This document shows, one piece after another, positions 28,225-38,871 of a DNA stretch of 64,000 bases. The notes beneath the pieces were generated by a model. It made no database searches. It worked only from the letters and a program-made list of their open reading frames with translations, and had not been told where the DNA came from. Origin of the DNA: Candidatus Eisenbacteria bacterium. Lineage in GTDB: Bacteria; Eisenbacteria; RBG-16-71-46. Location of the stretch: the NCBI GenBank assembly GCA_020847735.1, contig JADLBL010000024.1, positions 1-64,000 on the forward strand, written 5' to 3'. The position numbers were made by a program, and so were the translations under genes. Positions within the stretch are counted from its first letter, which is position 1. The number at the start of each line of letters is the position of its first letter.

Positions 28225-30939
28225 ATGCACTCCCGGAGTCAGCGCCTTCGCCTTCGGGCATCGCGTGTCACGCTGCACCTCGCTCTGTTCACCGCCGGCC
28301 TCCTGCCGCTCCCCACGCCGGCGCGCGCCCAGAACTTCTGGTACGTCACCGCCCCGCCCGAAGTCGTGCTCGGCTGGCAGCCGCGCTCGGCCGAGGAGTT
28401 CGCGCGCGGCCCGGATGCCTCGCGACGCGGCATGTTGCCCACGCTGCTCGAGCGGCCGGCGGCCGCCCCGCACGCCATCACGGATGGCGACTTCGCCGGG
28501 TGGCACGAGCTCGGCCCCCCCGTTCGCGCCTACCACGCACTGGTGTTGGATTCCCGGCGACACCGCTTCCTGCTCGCGGGCGGAAACCACGTGGACGGGA
28601 TCTCGGGATCGCAAGGCCTCGACCCTCAAGGCTCGATCTGGAGCTTCGACCTCGCGTCCCGCGACTGGCGGGAGATCGCCCGCGTGCCATGGCCCATGAG
28701 CGTGGGCGCGGCCGTCACGAACGCCGTCTACGACTCGCTGCGGGACCGGCTGATCGTCGGCGGGACCGCCTCGGGGGAGCTTCGGGTCGATGCCCTCGAT
28801 CTCGCGGGTGTCGGGGGCTGGCGGACCATCTGGCGACATCCGACGGAACGGAACTACTCGGACCACGCCCTGGGTCTCGCGCTCGACACCAATCGGAACG
28901 TGCTGGCGATCACGAGCGCGTGGGACGACATGGCGAGGTTCGTGCGGATTCCGCTCGCGGATCCCGGCAACTGGTCGAGCGCACCCCTGCCGTGCACCGC
29001 GGGCATGGAAGCCGGGGGCGGCTCCATGGTCTTCGACGCGGCACGAGATCGCTTCTACCTCGTTCTCATCACCAGCCAGGGGATACTCTGGTCACTCGAC
29101 CCCGCGACCGCGGAGCTTCTCGAACCGATCGGGTTTCCGGAGCCACACTACCTGCCGATTCGGCTCGTCCTCGATGCCCGGGAGGACCGCCTGATCGGAA
29201 TGAACAACCACGGGATCACCTGGGCCGTGCCTCTTGCCGGGGGCAGTGCGCTCAAACTCGACGACCGGTCCTACCCGGAGGAGTCGTGGCGATACGGTCC
29301 GGCCTTCGCGTTCGACCCGGTCGCCCGGCGGCTCTACCGGAACGGTGGTTACCGATACCACGCGACGCTTCCCTTGATGGAGTCGGTCACGGTGGACTCC
29401 GGACTTGTTGCGACACCCGAGACGCGATACCCGGTGGCGGGCCACTGGCGTGCGGAGGCCCCGCTCGGTATGGGCTCCCGTTGCTGGCCGGCGACGCTGG
29501 TGGACTTGCACACCCGCAGCCTCGTCGTCCTCGGTGGCGCACCGGGCTTCGGCGTCGGCTACACGTCGTACGCGATGTCGCGATCGCTGGACGGTTCCGG
29601 CGGCTGGGAGCCCCTCGGCACCGGCTCCACGGTCGAGCCGGCGTCGGCGCTGGGCGCCATCGCGATTCTCGACCCGATGCGGCACGAGCTGCTCTCGTTC
29701 GGGGGTCAGGCCCTCGACGGGACGGGCCGCATCGTCGCGGATCTCTGGAGGCTTCCGCTCGCAGCCGGCGGCACCTGGCAGCGTGTCGAGTTCGCGGGCC
29801 AGACTCCGGCCCCGCGTCGCTACGCGATGCTGTTCCGTGACGAGCCGAGGGACCGCTTCATCCTGATGGGAGGAGACGACGGCAGTCAGTTCCTCCACGA
29901 TGCGTGGGAGCTGAGACTGGAGCCGAGCCCGACCTGGCGACCGCTCGTGAACGCGACGGGACCCGCGTTCTCGTACGGCGTCGCGTTTCCGGACTCGCTG
30001 CGTGGGGACGCCTGGTGCCTGGCGCGCAATCTCGCGTTCCACCTGGTGATCGGTGACGACGCGATCGCCTCCGACGAGAGCTTCGAGGTCTTTTCAGAAC
30101 CGCACTACGCGGACACCGTGGCCTACCAGTTCGCCGGATTCGATCCCACCGGGCGCCGCTTCCTCCTGCTCGATTCCCCGCCCTGGTTCAGGTACCTGTC
30201 CTTCCTGGATCGCGCCCGGTGGGTCTCGCTCTATCCCGGGCACGCGTGGAGCGAACAGCCGATCGCGGGACCGCACCCGCAGCGGCGCTGGCAGTTCTCG
30301 ACCTGCTTCGATCCCGGGGGCCAGAGCCTGCTGGTCGTCGGCGGATACGACGACGACTTCACGTACTTCGCGGATGCCTGGTCGCTGGTGATGCCGCCCA
30401 TGCTGCCAACGCCCGCGCTGGCGTCGTTGCTCTCGGCGGAGTCCGACGCTCGCGGCGTGCGCATCGTCTGGCGCGTGACCGACGCGGGGGGCGGACGCGC
30501 GCTCATCCAGCGCTCGGCGGACGGCGCCGAGTGGGGCGACGCGGGGGAAGGGCGGTGGTCCGCGGCCGACGAAATCTCGTTCGAGGGCCCGCCGCTCCCG
30601 GGCGGCGGGCGAGCGGCATTCCGTCTCGTCCTCGCACCCGGCGCGAACGAGACGCGGACGGCGCCGGTGTGGGTGAGCGGGCCGGCGCCGCCCGGGCTGG
30701 CGCTCGTGCCGCGTCGCAATCCCGCCGGCCCGGACCTCGCGCTGACGCTCGCGCTCGCGCCGGGCGGGCCCTCGCGCCTGCGCGTGTTCGACGCCGCGGG
30801 GCGCGTAATCGCCAACGCCAACCTGCCGGCGGGCACGCACGAGTGGCGCCTCGCCGCCCCCGCGCCGCCGGGGCTCTACTTCGCCGAGCTGGTCCGGGGC
30901 GGCGAGCGGTGCGTCGCGAAGCTGGCGTCGGTTCGCTGA
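28225..30939 (+). CDS. large secreted kelch/beta-propeller protein with C-terminal sorting domain
   Basis: About 904 residues. A signal peptide (R-L-R-L-R-A-S-R-V-T core, cleavage after A-R-A) is followed by many kelch-like repeats over about residues 60-720. Examples are R-H-R-F-L-L-A-G-G-N, R-S-L-V-V-L-G-G-A, H-E-L-L-S-F-G-G-Q, D-R-F-I-L-M-G-G-D and Q-S-L-L-V-V-G-G-Y; together they probably form two beta-propellers. The last ~80 residues (S-R-L-R-V-F-D-A-A-G-R-V, A-P-P-G-L-Y-F-A-E-L-V-R-G) match FlgD/Por-type sorting domains, suggesting surface delivery. No catalytic residues are recognisable. The start is ATG at 28225; a TTG at 28207 is also in frame. Confidence 0.75.
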   Translation: MHSRSQRLRLRASRVTLHLALFTAGLLPLPTPARAQNFWYVTAPPEVVLGWQPRSAEEFARGPDASRRGMLPTLLERPAAAPHAITDGDFAGWHELGPPVRAYHALVLDSRRHRFLLAGGNHVDGISGSQGLDPQGSIWSFDLASRDWREIARVPWPMSVGAAVTNAVYDSLRDRLIVGGTASGELRVDALDLAGVGGWRTIWRHPTERNYSDHALGLALDTNRNVLAITSAWDDMARFVRIPLADPGNWSSAPLPCTAGMEAGGGSMVFDAARDRFYLVLITSQGILWSLDPATAELLEPIGFPEPHYLPIRLVLDAREDRLIGMNNHGITWAVPLAGGSALKLDDRSYPEESWRYGPAFAFDPVARRLYRNGGYRYHATLPLMESVTVDSGLVATPETRYPVAGHWRAEAPLGMGSRCWPATLVDLHTRSLVVLGGAPGFGVGYTSYAMSRSLDGSGGWEPLGTGSTVEPASALGAIAILDPMRHELLSFGGQALDGTGRIVADLWRLPLAAGGTWQRVEFAGQTPAPRRYAMLFRDEPRDRFILMGGDDGSQFLHDAWELRLEPSPTWRPLVNATGPAFSYGVAFPDSLRGDAWCLARNLAFHLVIGDDAIASDESFEVFSEPHYADTVAYQFAGFDPTGRRFLLLDSPPWFRYLSFLDRARWVSLYPGHAWSEQPIAGPHPQRRWQFSTCFDPGGQSLLVVGGYDDDFTYFADAWSLVMPPMLPTPALASLLSAESDARGVRIVWRVTDAGGGRALIQRSADGAEWGDAGEGRWSAADEISFEGPPLPGGGRAAFRLVLAPGANETRTAPVWVSGPAPPGLALVPRRNPAGPDLALTLALAPGGPSRLRVFDAAGRVIANANLPAGTHEWRLAAPAPPGLYFAELVRGGERCVAKLASVR

Positions 30940-31020
30940 GGCTCGGCCGCGCGCGGCGGCGGCGCGGAACGCGCGGGGACGCAGCGCCCGTCCGTCGCGT
31001 TCCCGCCGGCCGCACGGCGG

Positions 31021-31581
31021 CTACGCCGGCCGTGCGATCGACAGCGCGCCGAGCCGCGCCGCCAGCGCCGGCGGCAGCGGCTGTGCGAGCAGATCGCGCA
31101 CGACCGTGGCTTCGGCACCGTGCTCCTCCAGCCAGCCGAACAGCAGGTCCGCCCGTGCGCGCCGCCGTTCGCGGTGCGCCTCGTCGTCGTACGCGCCCAT
31201 CAGCGCGTAGGCGACGGCCCACGCCTCGGGGCTTCCGACCGGCACGCCGTTCCAGCGGCGCGTGACCCGGGTCGGGATGCGCACGACGCCGCCCCCCACG
31301 AAGAAGGCGAAGCGAGCGATCAGCTCGATCCCGCCGTCGTTCAGGCAGAGCTTGTGGTCGGCGTGGCAGCCGCTGTTGCCGAACGATCGCGACGGCTCGC
31401 CGGCGAACAGCGCCTCGAGCATCGCGAGGTCGGCGTCGCAGGTCACGTCCCAGTCGTTGACCCGGTCCACGAGTCCGAGCGCCGCGCACAGTCCGCTCGC
31501 GCCGAGCGCGTGCGGGATGCCGCCACGCTCGAGTCTCGCGAGCGCCGCGAGCAGCGGCTCGAGCGGGGGGTGGGCGATCAC
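31021..31581 (-). CDS. hypothetical protein, possible nucleotidyltransferase-like fold
   Basis: 186 residues. The pattern G-G-I-P-H-A-L-G-A-S-G-L followed about 13 residues later by N-D-W-D-V-T-C-D recalls the G-S-x(n)-D-x-D start of nucleotidyltransferase-fold proteins. The rest (H-A-D-H-K-L-C-L-N-D-G-G-I-E-L-I) is also compatible with that fold. The match is weak and function is not assigned. The GTG start overlaps the upstream stop (GTGA at 31581-31578), so it is coupled to the next unknown gene and probably to the dehydrogenase upstream. Confidence 0.6.
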   Translation of the reverse strand: MIAHPPLEPLLAALARLERGGIPHALGASGLCAALGLVDRVNDWDVTCDADLAMLEALFAGEPSRSFGNSGCHADHKLCLNDGGIELIARFAFFVGGGVVRIPTRVTRRWNGVPVGSPEAWAVAYALMGAYDDEAHRERRRARADLLFGWLEEHGAEATVVRDLLAQPLPPALAARLGALSIARPA

Positions 31582-32087
31582 GGTCGGGCGTCCGGCTCGC
31601 GCAGCCAGGCGGCGGCGCCCTCGGCGAGCGATTCGTGCATCGCCCCGAAGACCGCCGCGAGCGCCGGCGGCGCCGGCGCCGGTGCGCAGGCGTGCGCGGC
31701 CGCGGCGCCGCCGAGCGAGGACGAAACCCGCGCGGCCCCGGCCGACTCGAGGTTGCGCGCGATCGCGCCGTACTCCTCATAGCGCGCGCGCAGCCGATCG
31801 CGCCGCTCCGCCAGCGCCGCGCCGTCGCCCGCTTCGGACCACGCTTCGAGCAGCGCGGTGTGGAACTCGTCCACGTCCGCGGCGGTGCGGTCGCGGAAAT
31901 CGCCGGCGGCGACGAGCCCCCGCAGGCAGGCGTCGAGCGCCAGGCACTCCCACTCGGCGCGCGCCTGTGCCTCCAGGCCTACGGGCACGGTGCCGGATTC
32001 GGCGAGGTCGCCCCAGAGGCGCGGCTCTGCGGCGAGGAAGAAGGCCGCCAGGCGCGGCCCGCGCGCGGCGCGGTCGGGATCGGTCAC
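31578..32087 (-). CDS. hypothetical helical protein
   Basis: 169 residues from a GTG 19 nt downstream of the dehydrogenase stop. The protein is Ala/Arg-rich and predicted mostly helical (A-L-A-E-R-R-D-R-L-R-A-R-Y-E-E-Y), with no signal peptide and no recognised motif. The frame is open further upstream, but that part lies inside the dehydrogenase gene and was excluded. Coupled by GTGA to the unknown gene at 31021. The function is unknown. Confidence 0.55.
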   Translation of the reverse strand: MTDPDRAARGPRLAAFFLAAEPRLWGDLAESGTVPVGLEAQARAEWECLALDACLRGLVAAGDFRDRTAADVDEFHTALLEAWSEAGDGAALAERRDRLRARYEEYGAIARNLESAGAARVSSSLGGAAAAHACAPAPAPPALAAVFGAMHESLAEGAAAWLREPDARP

Positions 32088-32106
32088 GTCGGGGCCCGCG
32101 CCGGCC

Positions 32107-32973
32107 TCAGCTCGGCGGGTTCGTGCTCCAGTCGTAGAAGCCGCGCCCGGTCTTGCGCCCGTGCCTGCCGGCCAGGACCATGCGCTTGAGCAGCGGTGGC
32201 GCCGCGAAGCGCGGCTCCTTGAACTCGTCGAACATGATCTCGGAGATGTAGTAGGTCGTGTCGAGTCCGACGTAGTCACCCAGCAGCAGCGGCCCCATCG
32301 GGTAGCCGCAGCCGAGCCTCATGGCGTTGTCGATGTCGTCGCGGCTCGCGAGGCCCTGCTCGAAGACGCGCACGGCGTCGAGCATGTAGGGAATGAGCAG
32401 GCGGTTGACGACGAACCCGGTCGAGTCGCCGCAGTTCACCGCCGTTTTGCCGATGGCCGCGACCCACGCGTTCGCGTCCGCGAGCGCCTCGGCGTCGGTG
32501 TTCACCGTCCTCACGACCTCGACCAGCTTCATGAGCGGGACCGGGTTGAAGAAATGCAGACCCACCACCCGCGCCGGGCGCTTCGTGAACGCCGCCATCT
32601 CGGTGATCGAGAGGCTGGAGGTGTTCGAGGCGAGGATCGCCTGCGGCGCGCACAGCGAGTCCAGGGACGAGAACAGCTCGCGCTTCAGCGCCAGGTTCTC
32701 GGTCGCCGCCTCGATCACCAGATCGCAGCCGGCGAGCGCGGACAACTCGGTCGTGCCCGTGAGGTTCGCGAGCGTCTTCTCCATTTCGGGGGCCGCGAGC
32801 TTGCCCTTGTCGACCCCGGCCTGGAGGAAGCGGCGGATCGAGCCGAGCCCCTTTTCCAGCGCGTTCGCCGACACCTCGCGCACCAGGGTCGGGAAGCCCG
32901 CCTGCGCGCTGACCTGCGCGATGCCGCTGCCCATCAGGCCGCAGCCGATCACGCCGACCTTCCGGATCGCCAT
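32107..32973 (-). CDS. 3-hydroxyacyl-CoA (3-hydroxybutyryl-CoA) dehydrogenase
   Basis: 288 residues, the length of the short-chain (Hbd/PaaH) form. The N-terminal Rossmann motif G-C-G-L-M-G-S-G is followed by the catalytic histidine in V-G-L-H-F-F-N-P-V-P and the C-terminal G-C-G-Y-P-M-G-P-L. It interconverts 3-hydroxybutyryl-CoA and acetoacetyl-CoA with NAD(P). With the thiolase and crotonase elsewhere in the window it could serve butyrate-type or PHB-precursor metabolism or amino-acid degradation. Two unknown genes follow on the same strand. Confidence 0.94.
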   Translation of the reverse strand: MAIRKVGVIGCGLMGSGIAQVSAQAGFPTLVREVSANALEKGLGSIRRFLQAGVDKGKLAAPEMEKTLANLTGTTELSALAGCDLVIEAATENLALKRELFSSLDSLCAPQAILASNTSSLSITEMAAFTKRPARVVGLHFFNPVPLMKLVEVVRTVNTDAEALADANAWVAAIGKTAVNCGDSTGFVVNRLLIPYMLDAVRVFEQGLASRDDIDNAMRLGCGYPMGPLLLGDYVGLDTTYYISEIMFDEFKEPRFAAPPLLKRMVLAGRHGRKTGRGFYDWSTNPPS

Positions 32974-33165
32974 GGGATCGAACCTCCGCGTGTGAGTTCG
33001 GGCGGCACGCGCCCGGTCGCGGGCACCATAGACCGGACGATTCGCGCCCCGCCAGCCGGGCGGGACGTCGCGCGCCCGGGAGGGAAGGCGGCGGATTCGG
33101 CGCGCGCACGTCGCGTGCTAACGTGCGGGCCTGCTCCGCCCCGAGGCCAACCGGAGAGCCGTCGC

Positions 33166-33903
33166 ATGAAGAATCCCGTGACCGCCGCCCTGCTTGCCGC
33201 GCTGCTGCTGTCGGGCACGGCCCGTGCGGCCGCCGCCGCCGAAGGGACGAGCCCGCCACCCGAGCGCTATGCCCTCGGCCTCATCTGGAAGGGCTCCGCC
33301 TGGTCGCCCGAACGCTCGGCGCACGGCGACTCGGTGCAGGCCGAGCACCTGCGCAACAACCAGCGCATGTTCGAGGCCGGGCGACTGCTCGCGGCGGGCC
33401 CGTGCTCCGGCAACCCGGACTTGCGCGGAATCTGGGTGTGGCGGGTGGATTCGCTCGCCGAGATCCCGGCTCTGCTCGCGGGCGACCCGGCCGTCCAGGA
33501 GCGCCGCCTGCGCTGCGACGTTTACCGCTGGTTCGCCGACCCCGGCATCGGGGACGAGTACCGGACGGCGCGCGCGCGCGAACCGGGCAGGCCCGACTCG
33601 ATGGTGTCGTTCTCGCTGGTGCTGCTGCGGCGCGGACCGGCGTACACGTCGAACTGGACGCCGAAGGTGAAGAAGGTGCTCGGCGCGCACGCGCGCAACA
33701 CCGCGAAGCTGCGTCGCGAGGGCGCGCTCGTGCTCGCCGGCTCCATCGCGGGCCTCGGGGACGCGCGCGGACTGCTGGTGTTCGCGACCGATTCCAGCCG
33801 CACCGCGAAGCTTCTCGCCGCGGACCCGGCCGTGAAGGCGGGCCGCTTCGTACCCGAAATCTGGAAGTGGTGGACGGCCCTGGGAATCGTGCCCGGCCAC
33901 TGA
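33166..33903 (+). CDS. secreted protein with two YCII-like domains
   Basis: 245 residues. A Sec signal peptide (1-25, A-A-L-L-L-S-G-T-A-R-A) is followed by two related ~100-residue units, each with the YCII layout. The first runs Y-A-L-G-L-I-W-K-G...H-L-R-N-N-Q-R-M-F-E-A-G-R-L-L-A-A-G-P, the second F-S-L-V-L-L-R-R-G...H-A-R-N-T-A-K-L-R-R-E-G-A-L-V-L-A-G. Each has the typical A-G-P/A-G-S turn and a D-P-A-V segment. Cytoplasmic YciI proteins are small and single-domain; an exported tandem form is less common. A TAACGT -10-like box lies at 33119. The function is unknown. Confidence 0.75.
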   Translation: MKNPVTAALLAALLLSGTARAAAAAEGTSPPPERYALGLIWKGSAWSPERSAHGDSVQAEHLRNNQRMFEAGRLLAAGPCSGNPDLRGIWVWRVDSLAEIPALLAGDPAVQERRLRCDVYRWFADPGIGDEYRTARAREPGRPDSMVSFSLVLLRRGPAYTSNWTPKVKKVLGAHARNTAKLRREGALVLAGSIAGLGDARGLLVFATDSSRTAKLLAADPAVKAGRFVPEIWKWWTALGIVPGH

Positions 33904-33965
33904 CGACCGCGACGGCGCCCGCCTCGTTCGCCACACCGCTCGAACGCCGCAAGGAGAGAGATGCC

Positions 33966-35186
33966 GTGAAGCCGTCCGTCCTCGAATCGCTGGTCGTGCC
34001 GAACACGACGAAGATCGTGCTGCTCGTGCTCGACGGGCTCGGCGACCTGCCGAACCCTTCGCACGAGATGCAGACGCCGCTCGAAGCCGCACGAACGCCG
34101 AACCTCGACGTGCTCGCCCCGCAGGCGGCGCTGGGCCGCCTGCTGCCGGTCCAGCCGGGCGTCACGCCCGGCAGCGGCCCGGGACACCTGGGGCTGTTCG
34201 GCTACGACCCGATCGAAACGCAGGTCGGCCGCGGCGTGCTCGAGGCGCTCGGCGCCGGCGTGCCGCTCGAACCCGGCGACGTCGCCGCGCGCGCGAACTT
34301 CTGCACCGTGGACGGCGACGGCATCGTCACCGACCGCAGGGCCGGCCGCATCACGAGCGAGCAGTGCGCGGAGCTGGTCGCGAAGCTCAGGAAGCACGCG
34401 GCGCGCTTCGACGACGTCGAGGTGATCCTGCAATCGGGCAAGGGGCACCGCTTCGTCGCCGTGCTGCGCGGGCCCGGGCTCGGCGGCGAGGTCAGCGACG
34501 CGGACCCGCACAAGGAGGGACACCCGATCCCGCCCGCCCATGTGCTGGCGCCGGGAGCGCCGAACGACAAGACGGTCCGCGTCGTGAACGCGTTCGTGGC
34601 GCGCGCCGCGGAAGTGCTGAAGGGCGAGTCGCCCGCCAATGCCGTGCTCGCGCGAGGCGCGTCGGCCCGACCCCACCTGCCGGGCTATCGGGAGCGTTTC
34701 CATCTGCGGGCGGCGGCGATCGCCGCCTACCCGATGTACCGAGGCGTCGCGCAGCTCGCCGGCATGGATCTGTTCGTCCCCGTGGACGAGACCGCGGGCG
34801 AGGCGTTCGCGGTGGCGAAGCACCAGTGGTCGAACTACGACTTCTTCTTCGTGCACGTCAAAGGCACCGACATGGCGGGGGAGGACGGCGACTTCGACGC
34901 GAAGCGGGCCGTGATCGAGGCGACCGACGCGGCGCTGCCGTCGTTGCTGGAGCTGTCGCCCGACGTGCTGTGCGTGACCGGCGACCACTCGACGCCGGTG
35001 AGCGTGAAGGGCCACTCCTGGCATCCGGTGCCGGCCCTGATCCACGCCCGCTGGTGCTTCGCCGACGGCTTCCCGCGCTTTCACGAGAAGAACTGCCGCG
35101 GCGGAAGCTTCTCGAACCTCACGAGCAGGGACCTCATGGCGGTCCTGCTGGCGAACGCCGCGCGGTTGGACAAGTACGGCGCCTGA
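33966..35186 (+). CDS. apgM: cofactor-independent phosphoglycerate mutase, archaeal type (ApgM)
   Basis: It interconverts 3- and 2-phosphoglycerate in glycolysis. 406 residues. The alkaline-phosphatase-superfamily landmarks are L-L-V-L-D-G-L-G-D-L-P near the N-terminus, the nucleophile region P-G-S-G-P-G-H-L-G-L-F-G-Y-D-P, and the metal-site blocks V-H-V-K-G-T-D-M-A-G-E-D-G and T-G-D-H-S-T-P-V near the C-terminus. This is the ApgM form common in archaea and scattered in bacteria. The GTG start at 33966 has AAGGAG at 33951-33956; an ATG at 33961 is out of frame. Confidence 0.93.
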   Translation: MKPSVLESLVVPNTTKIVLLVLDGLGDLPNPSHEMQTPLEAARTPNLDVLAPQAALGRLLPVQPGVTPGSGPGHLGLFGYDPIETQVGRGVLEALGAGVPLEPGDVAARANFCTVDGDGIVTDRRAGRITSEQCAELVAKLRKHAARFDDVEVILQSGKGHRFVAVLRGPGLGGEVSDADPHKEGHPIPPAHVLAPGAPNDKTVRVVNAFVARAAEVLKGESPANAVLARGASARPHLPGYRERFHLRAAAIAAYPMYRGVAQLAGMDLFVPVDETAGEAFAVAKHQWSNYDFFFVHVKGTDMAGEDGDFDAKRAVIEATDAALPSLLELSPDVLCVTGDHSTPVSVKGHSWHPVPALIHARWCFADGFPRFHEKNCRGGSFSNLTSRDLMAVLLANAARLDKYGA

Positions 35187-35359
35187 GCGCGCGACGTGCC
35201 GTTCTGCAACGCGCCCGCGGCGGCCTTGCCGGGCGGCGGCGCGGCGGGCACGGTGTGCTATGCTGCCGCGCGACTCCGCGCCGGGGGTTCAGGCGTCCAC
35301 AGCCACCCGTCGCCCCCCGGCATTCACCGGTCCTCGCCGGGGAGCGCCGCCATCGCCTT

Positions 35360-35441
35360 GCGAGAGTGGCGGAACTGGCAGACGCGCCGGATTTAGGTTC
35401 CGGTGGGGAAACTCGTGGGGGTTCGAATCCCCCCTCTCGCA
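35360..35441 (+). tRNA. tRNA-Leu (anticodon TAG)
   Basis: Acceptor stem GCGAGAG (35360-35366) pairs with CTCTCGC (35434-35440). The anticodon stem CCGGA/TCCGG encloses a 7-nt loop with TAG at 35394-35396. A variable arm of class II size and the T arm GGGGGTTCGAATCCCCC follow. The CCA end is not encoded. A TATGCT box at 35259-35264 may be its -10 element. The tRNA sits between apgM and the trigger factor gene. Confidence 0.95.
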
Positions 35442-35501
35442 CTCGCACCGGGAGGCCCCGGCCTACCCGTCCAGGGACAACATCCGAGGTCGCAGAAACC
35501 G

Positions 35502-36794
35502 ATGACTCACACCGTTCGCGAAAGCGGCAGCTGGCAGCACACGATCACCGTCGAGATCCCGGTCGAGGAGGTCGAATCCCGGCTTGGCGAGGTCGCCCGC
35601 ACGCTCCAGAAGCGCGTTTCCATGCCGGGCTTCCGCAAGGGCAAGGTGCCGCTCGAGCGCGTGCGCAGCGATTTCGCCTCCTACATCGAGCAGGAGTTCC
35701 TCGAGCACGTGCTGCCCGAGGCGACCGGCCGCGCGATGAGCGAAGCCAGCCTTTCGCCCATCCTTCCGCCGAAGGTGACGAACGTGCGCTTCACGCCGGG
35801 ACAGCCCCTGACCTTCGAGGCGGTCGTGGACGTGACGCCGCAGGTCGAAGTGGGACGCTGGAAGGCGCTGCCGCTCGTGCGGCGCACGCGGGTCGTCGAC
35901 GATGCCGCGGTGGACGCGATGGTCGAGGATCTGCGCGAGCAGTCCGCGGTCTTCGTGGACGTGGACCGGCCCGCCGGCAAGGGCGACGTCGTCCTTCTCG
36001 ACTCCCAGCGGCTCGACGCCAGGGACCGCCGGCTCGCGAACACCCGGGCCAAGAACACCCGGATCCAGCTCGGCGCCCCCGAACTGCTTCCCGACCTCGA
36101 GAACGGCCTGGCGGGCGCCCAGGCGGGCCAGGAGCGCACGCTGACCGTCCAGTACCCGGCCGACTACCGGCAGGCGGAACTGGCCGGCAAGACCATGCGT
36201 TACGTGCTCTCCATCCGCAAAATCCAGGAGAAGAAGCTGCGCGAACCGGACGATAACTTCGCGCGAGAGCTTTTCAAGATGGGCTCCATGGCCGAACTGC
36301 GGGACCGGGTGCGCCAGAACCTCGAGGCGGAGGACGCCGGCCGGGTCCGGCGGGAGCTCGAAAGCCAGGCCAGCGAGGAACTGATCCGGCTGAACCCGTT
36401 CGAACTTTCGCCGCGTCTGGTGGATTACATGCTCCACCAGCTGGTGCACGAGCAGACCGGGGGACGCGAGGTCGGCGAGGAGCTGTCGAAGCAGCTCGAG
36501 GAGCACTACCGTCCCGGCGTGGAACGGTCCCTGCGCCGCGAACTGCTGCTGGCGGGCATCGCGAGGCAGGAGTCGCTCACGGTCTCCGACGAGGAGATCG
36601 CGGCGGACATCGAGAGGATGTGCACGGCGGATCCGCGACAGGCGTCGCGGATCCGGGCGAGGTACCAGTCGGCGGAGCGGCGCCGGTCGCTGGGCGAGAC
36701 GCTGGTCGAGCGAAAGGCGATGGATCGGTTGATCGAAGCGGCGCAGTTGCGCGACGAGCCCCTGGCGGCTCCGGCGCCGGCCGCGGCGAGCTGA
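35502..36794 (+). CDS. tig: trigger factor, ribosome-associated chaperone and prolyl isomerase
   Basis: 430 residues, the normal length. The N-terminal ribosome-binding domain holds the signature G-F-R-K-G-K-V-P (about residue 40). A PPIase-like domain follows (about 150-240; G-D-V-V-L-L-D-S-Q) and a long helical C-terminal chaperone domain. It binds nascent chains at the ribosome exit. The ATG at 35502 is preferred because the family N-terminus begins there. clpP, clpX and lon follow on the same strand, the conserved proteostasis order. Confidence 0.95.
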   Translation: MTHTVRESGSWQHTITVEIPVEEVESRLGEVARTLQKRVSMPGFRKGKVPLERVRSDFASYIEQEFLEHVLPEATGRAMSEASLSPILPPKVTNVRFTPGQPLTFEAVVDVTPQVEVGRWKALPLVRRTRVVDDAAVDAMVEDLREQSAVFVDVDRPAGKGDVVLLDSQRLDARDRRLANTRAKNTRIQLGAPELLPDLENGLAGAQAGQERTLTVQYPADYRQAELAGKTMRYVLSIRKIQEKKLREPDDNFARELFKMGSMAELRDRVRQNLEAEDAGRVRRELESQASEELIRLNPFELSPRLVDYMLHQLVHEQTGGREVGEELSKQLEEHYRPGVERSLRRELLLAGIARQESLTVSDEEIAADIERMCTADPRQASRIRARYQSAERRRSLGETLVERKAMDRLIEAAQLRDEPLAAPAPAAAS

Positions 36795-36868
36795 AGTCGA
36801 AGTGACGAAGGCGGGTCCGCCGAGGCGGCCCGACAGACCAGTGCAGGGAAAGGGAAAGGTCCAAGGGG

Positions 36869-37453
<585 letters not shown>

Positions 37454-37523
37454 ACCGGCTCACGGGCGACCGCCGCCGGGCGGCCGCCGCGCGAATCCCA
37501 GGGCAGGCTCGGGGACGGAACAC

Positions 37524-38783
<1,260 letters not shown>

Positions 38784-38820
38784 CCGCCGCGGGGCACGAC
38801 CCCGCACGCGTGACGACAGG

Positions 38821-38850
38821 TCGGGCCGGCCGCCTTCGCGACCGGCCCGA
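38821..38850 (+). other. 9-bp hairpin between clpX and lon
   Basis: TCGGGCCGG (38821-38829) and CCGGCCCGA (38842-38850) flank a 12-nt loop. It is followed by GTTCATTCG rather than a T run, 21 nt before the lon TTG start. It may act as a processing or partial attenuation signal between the two genes. Confidence 0.5.
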
Positions 38851-38871
38851 GTTCATTCGAGGGAGCCTCAC

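Noticed and set aside
30940-31020. Possible terminator between the propeller protein and the convergent unknown gene
   Set aside because: The sequence is GC-rich with several short complementary stretches but no clear stem with a T run on either strand.
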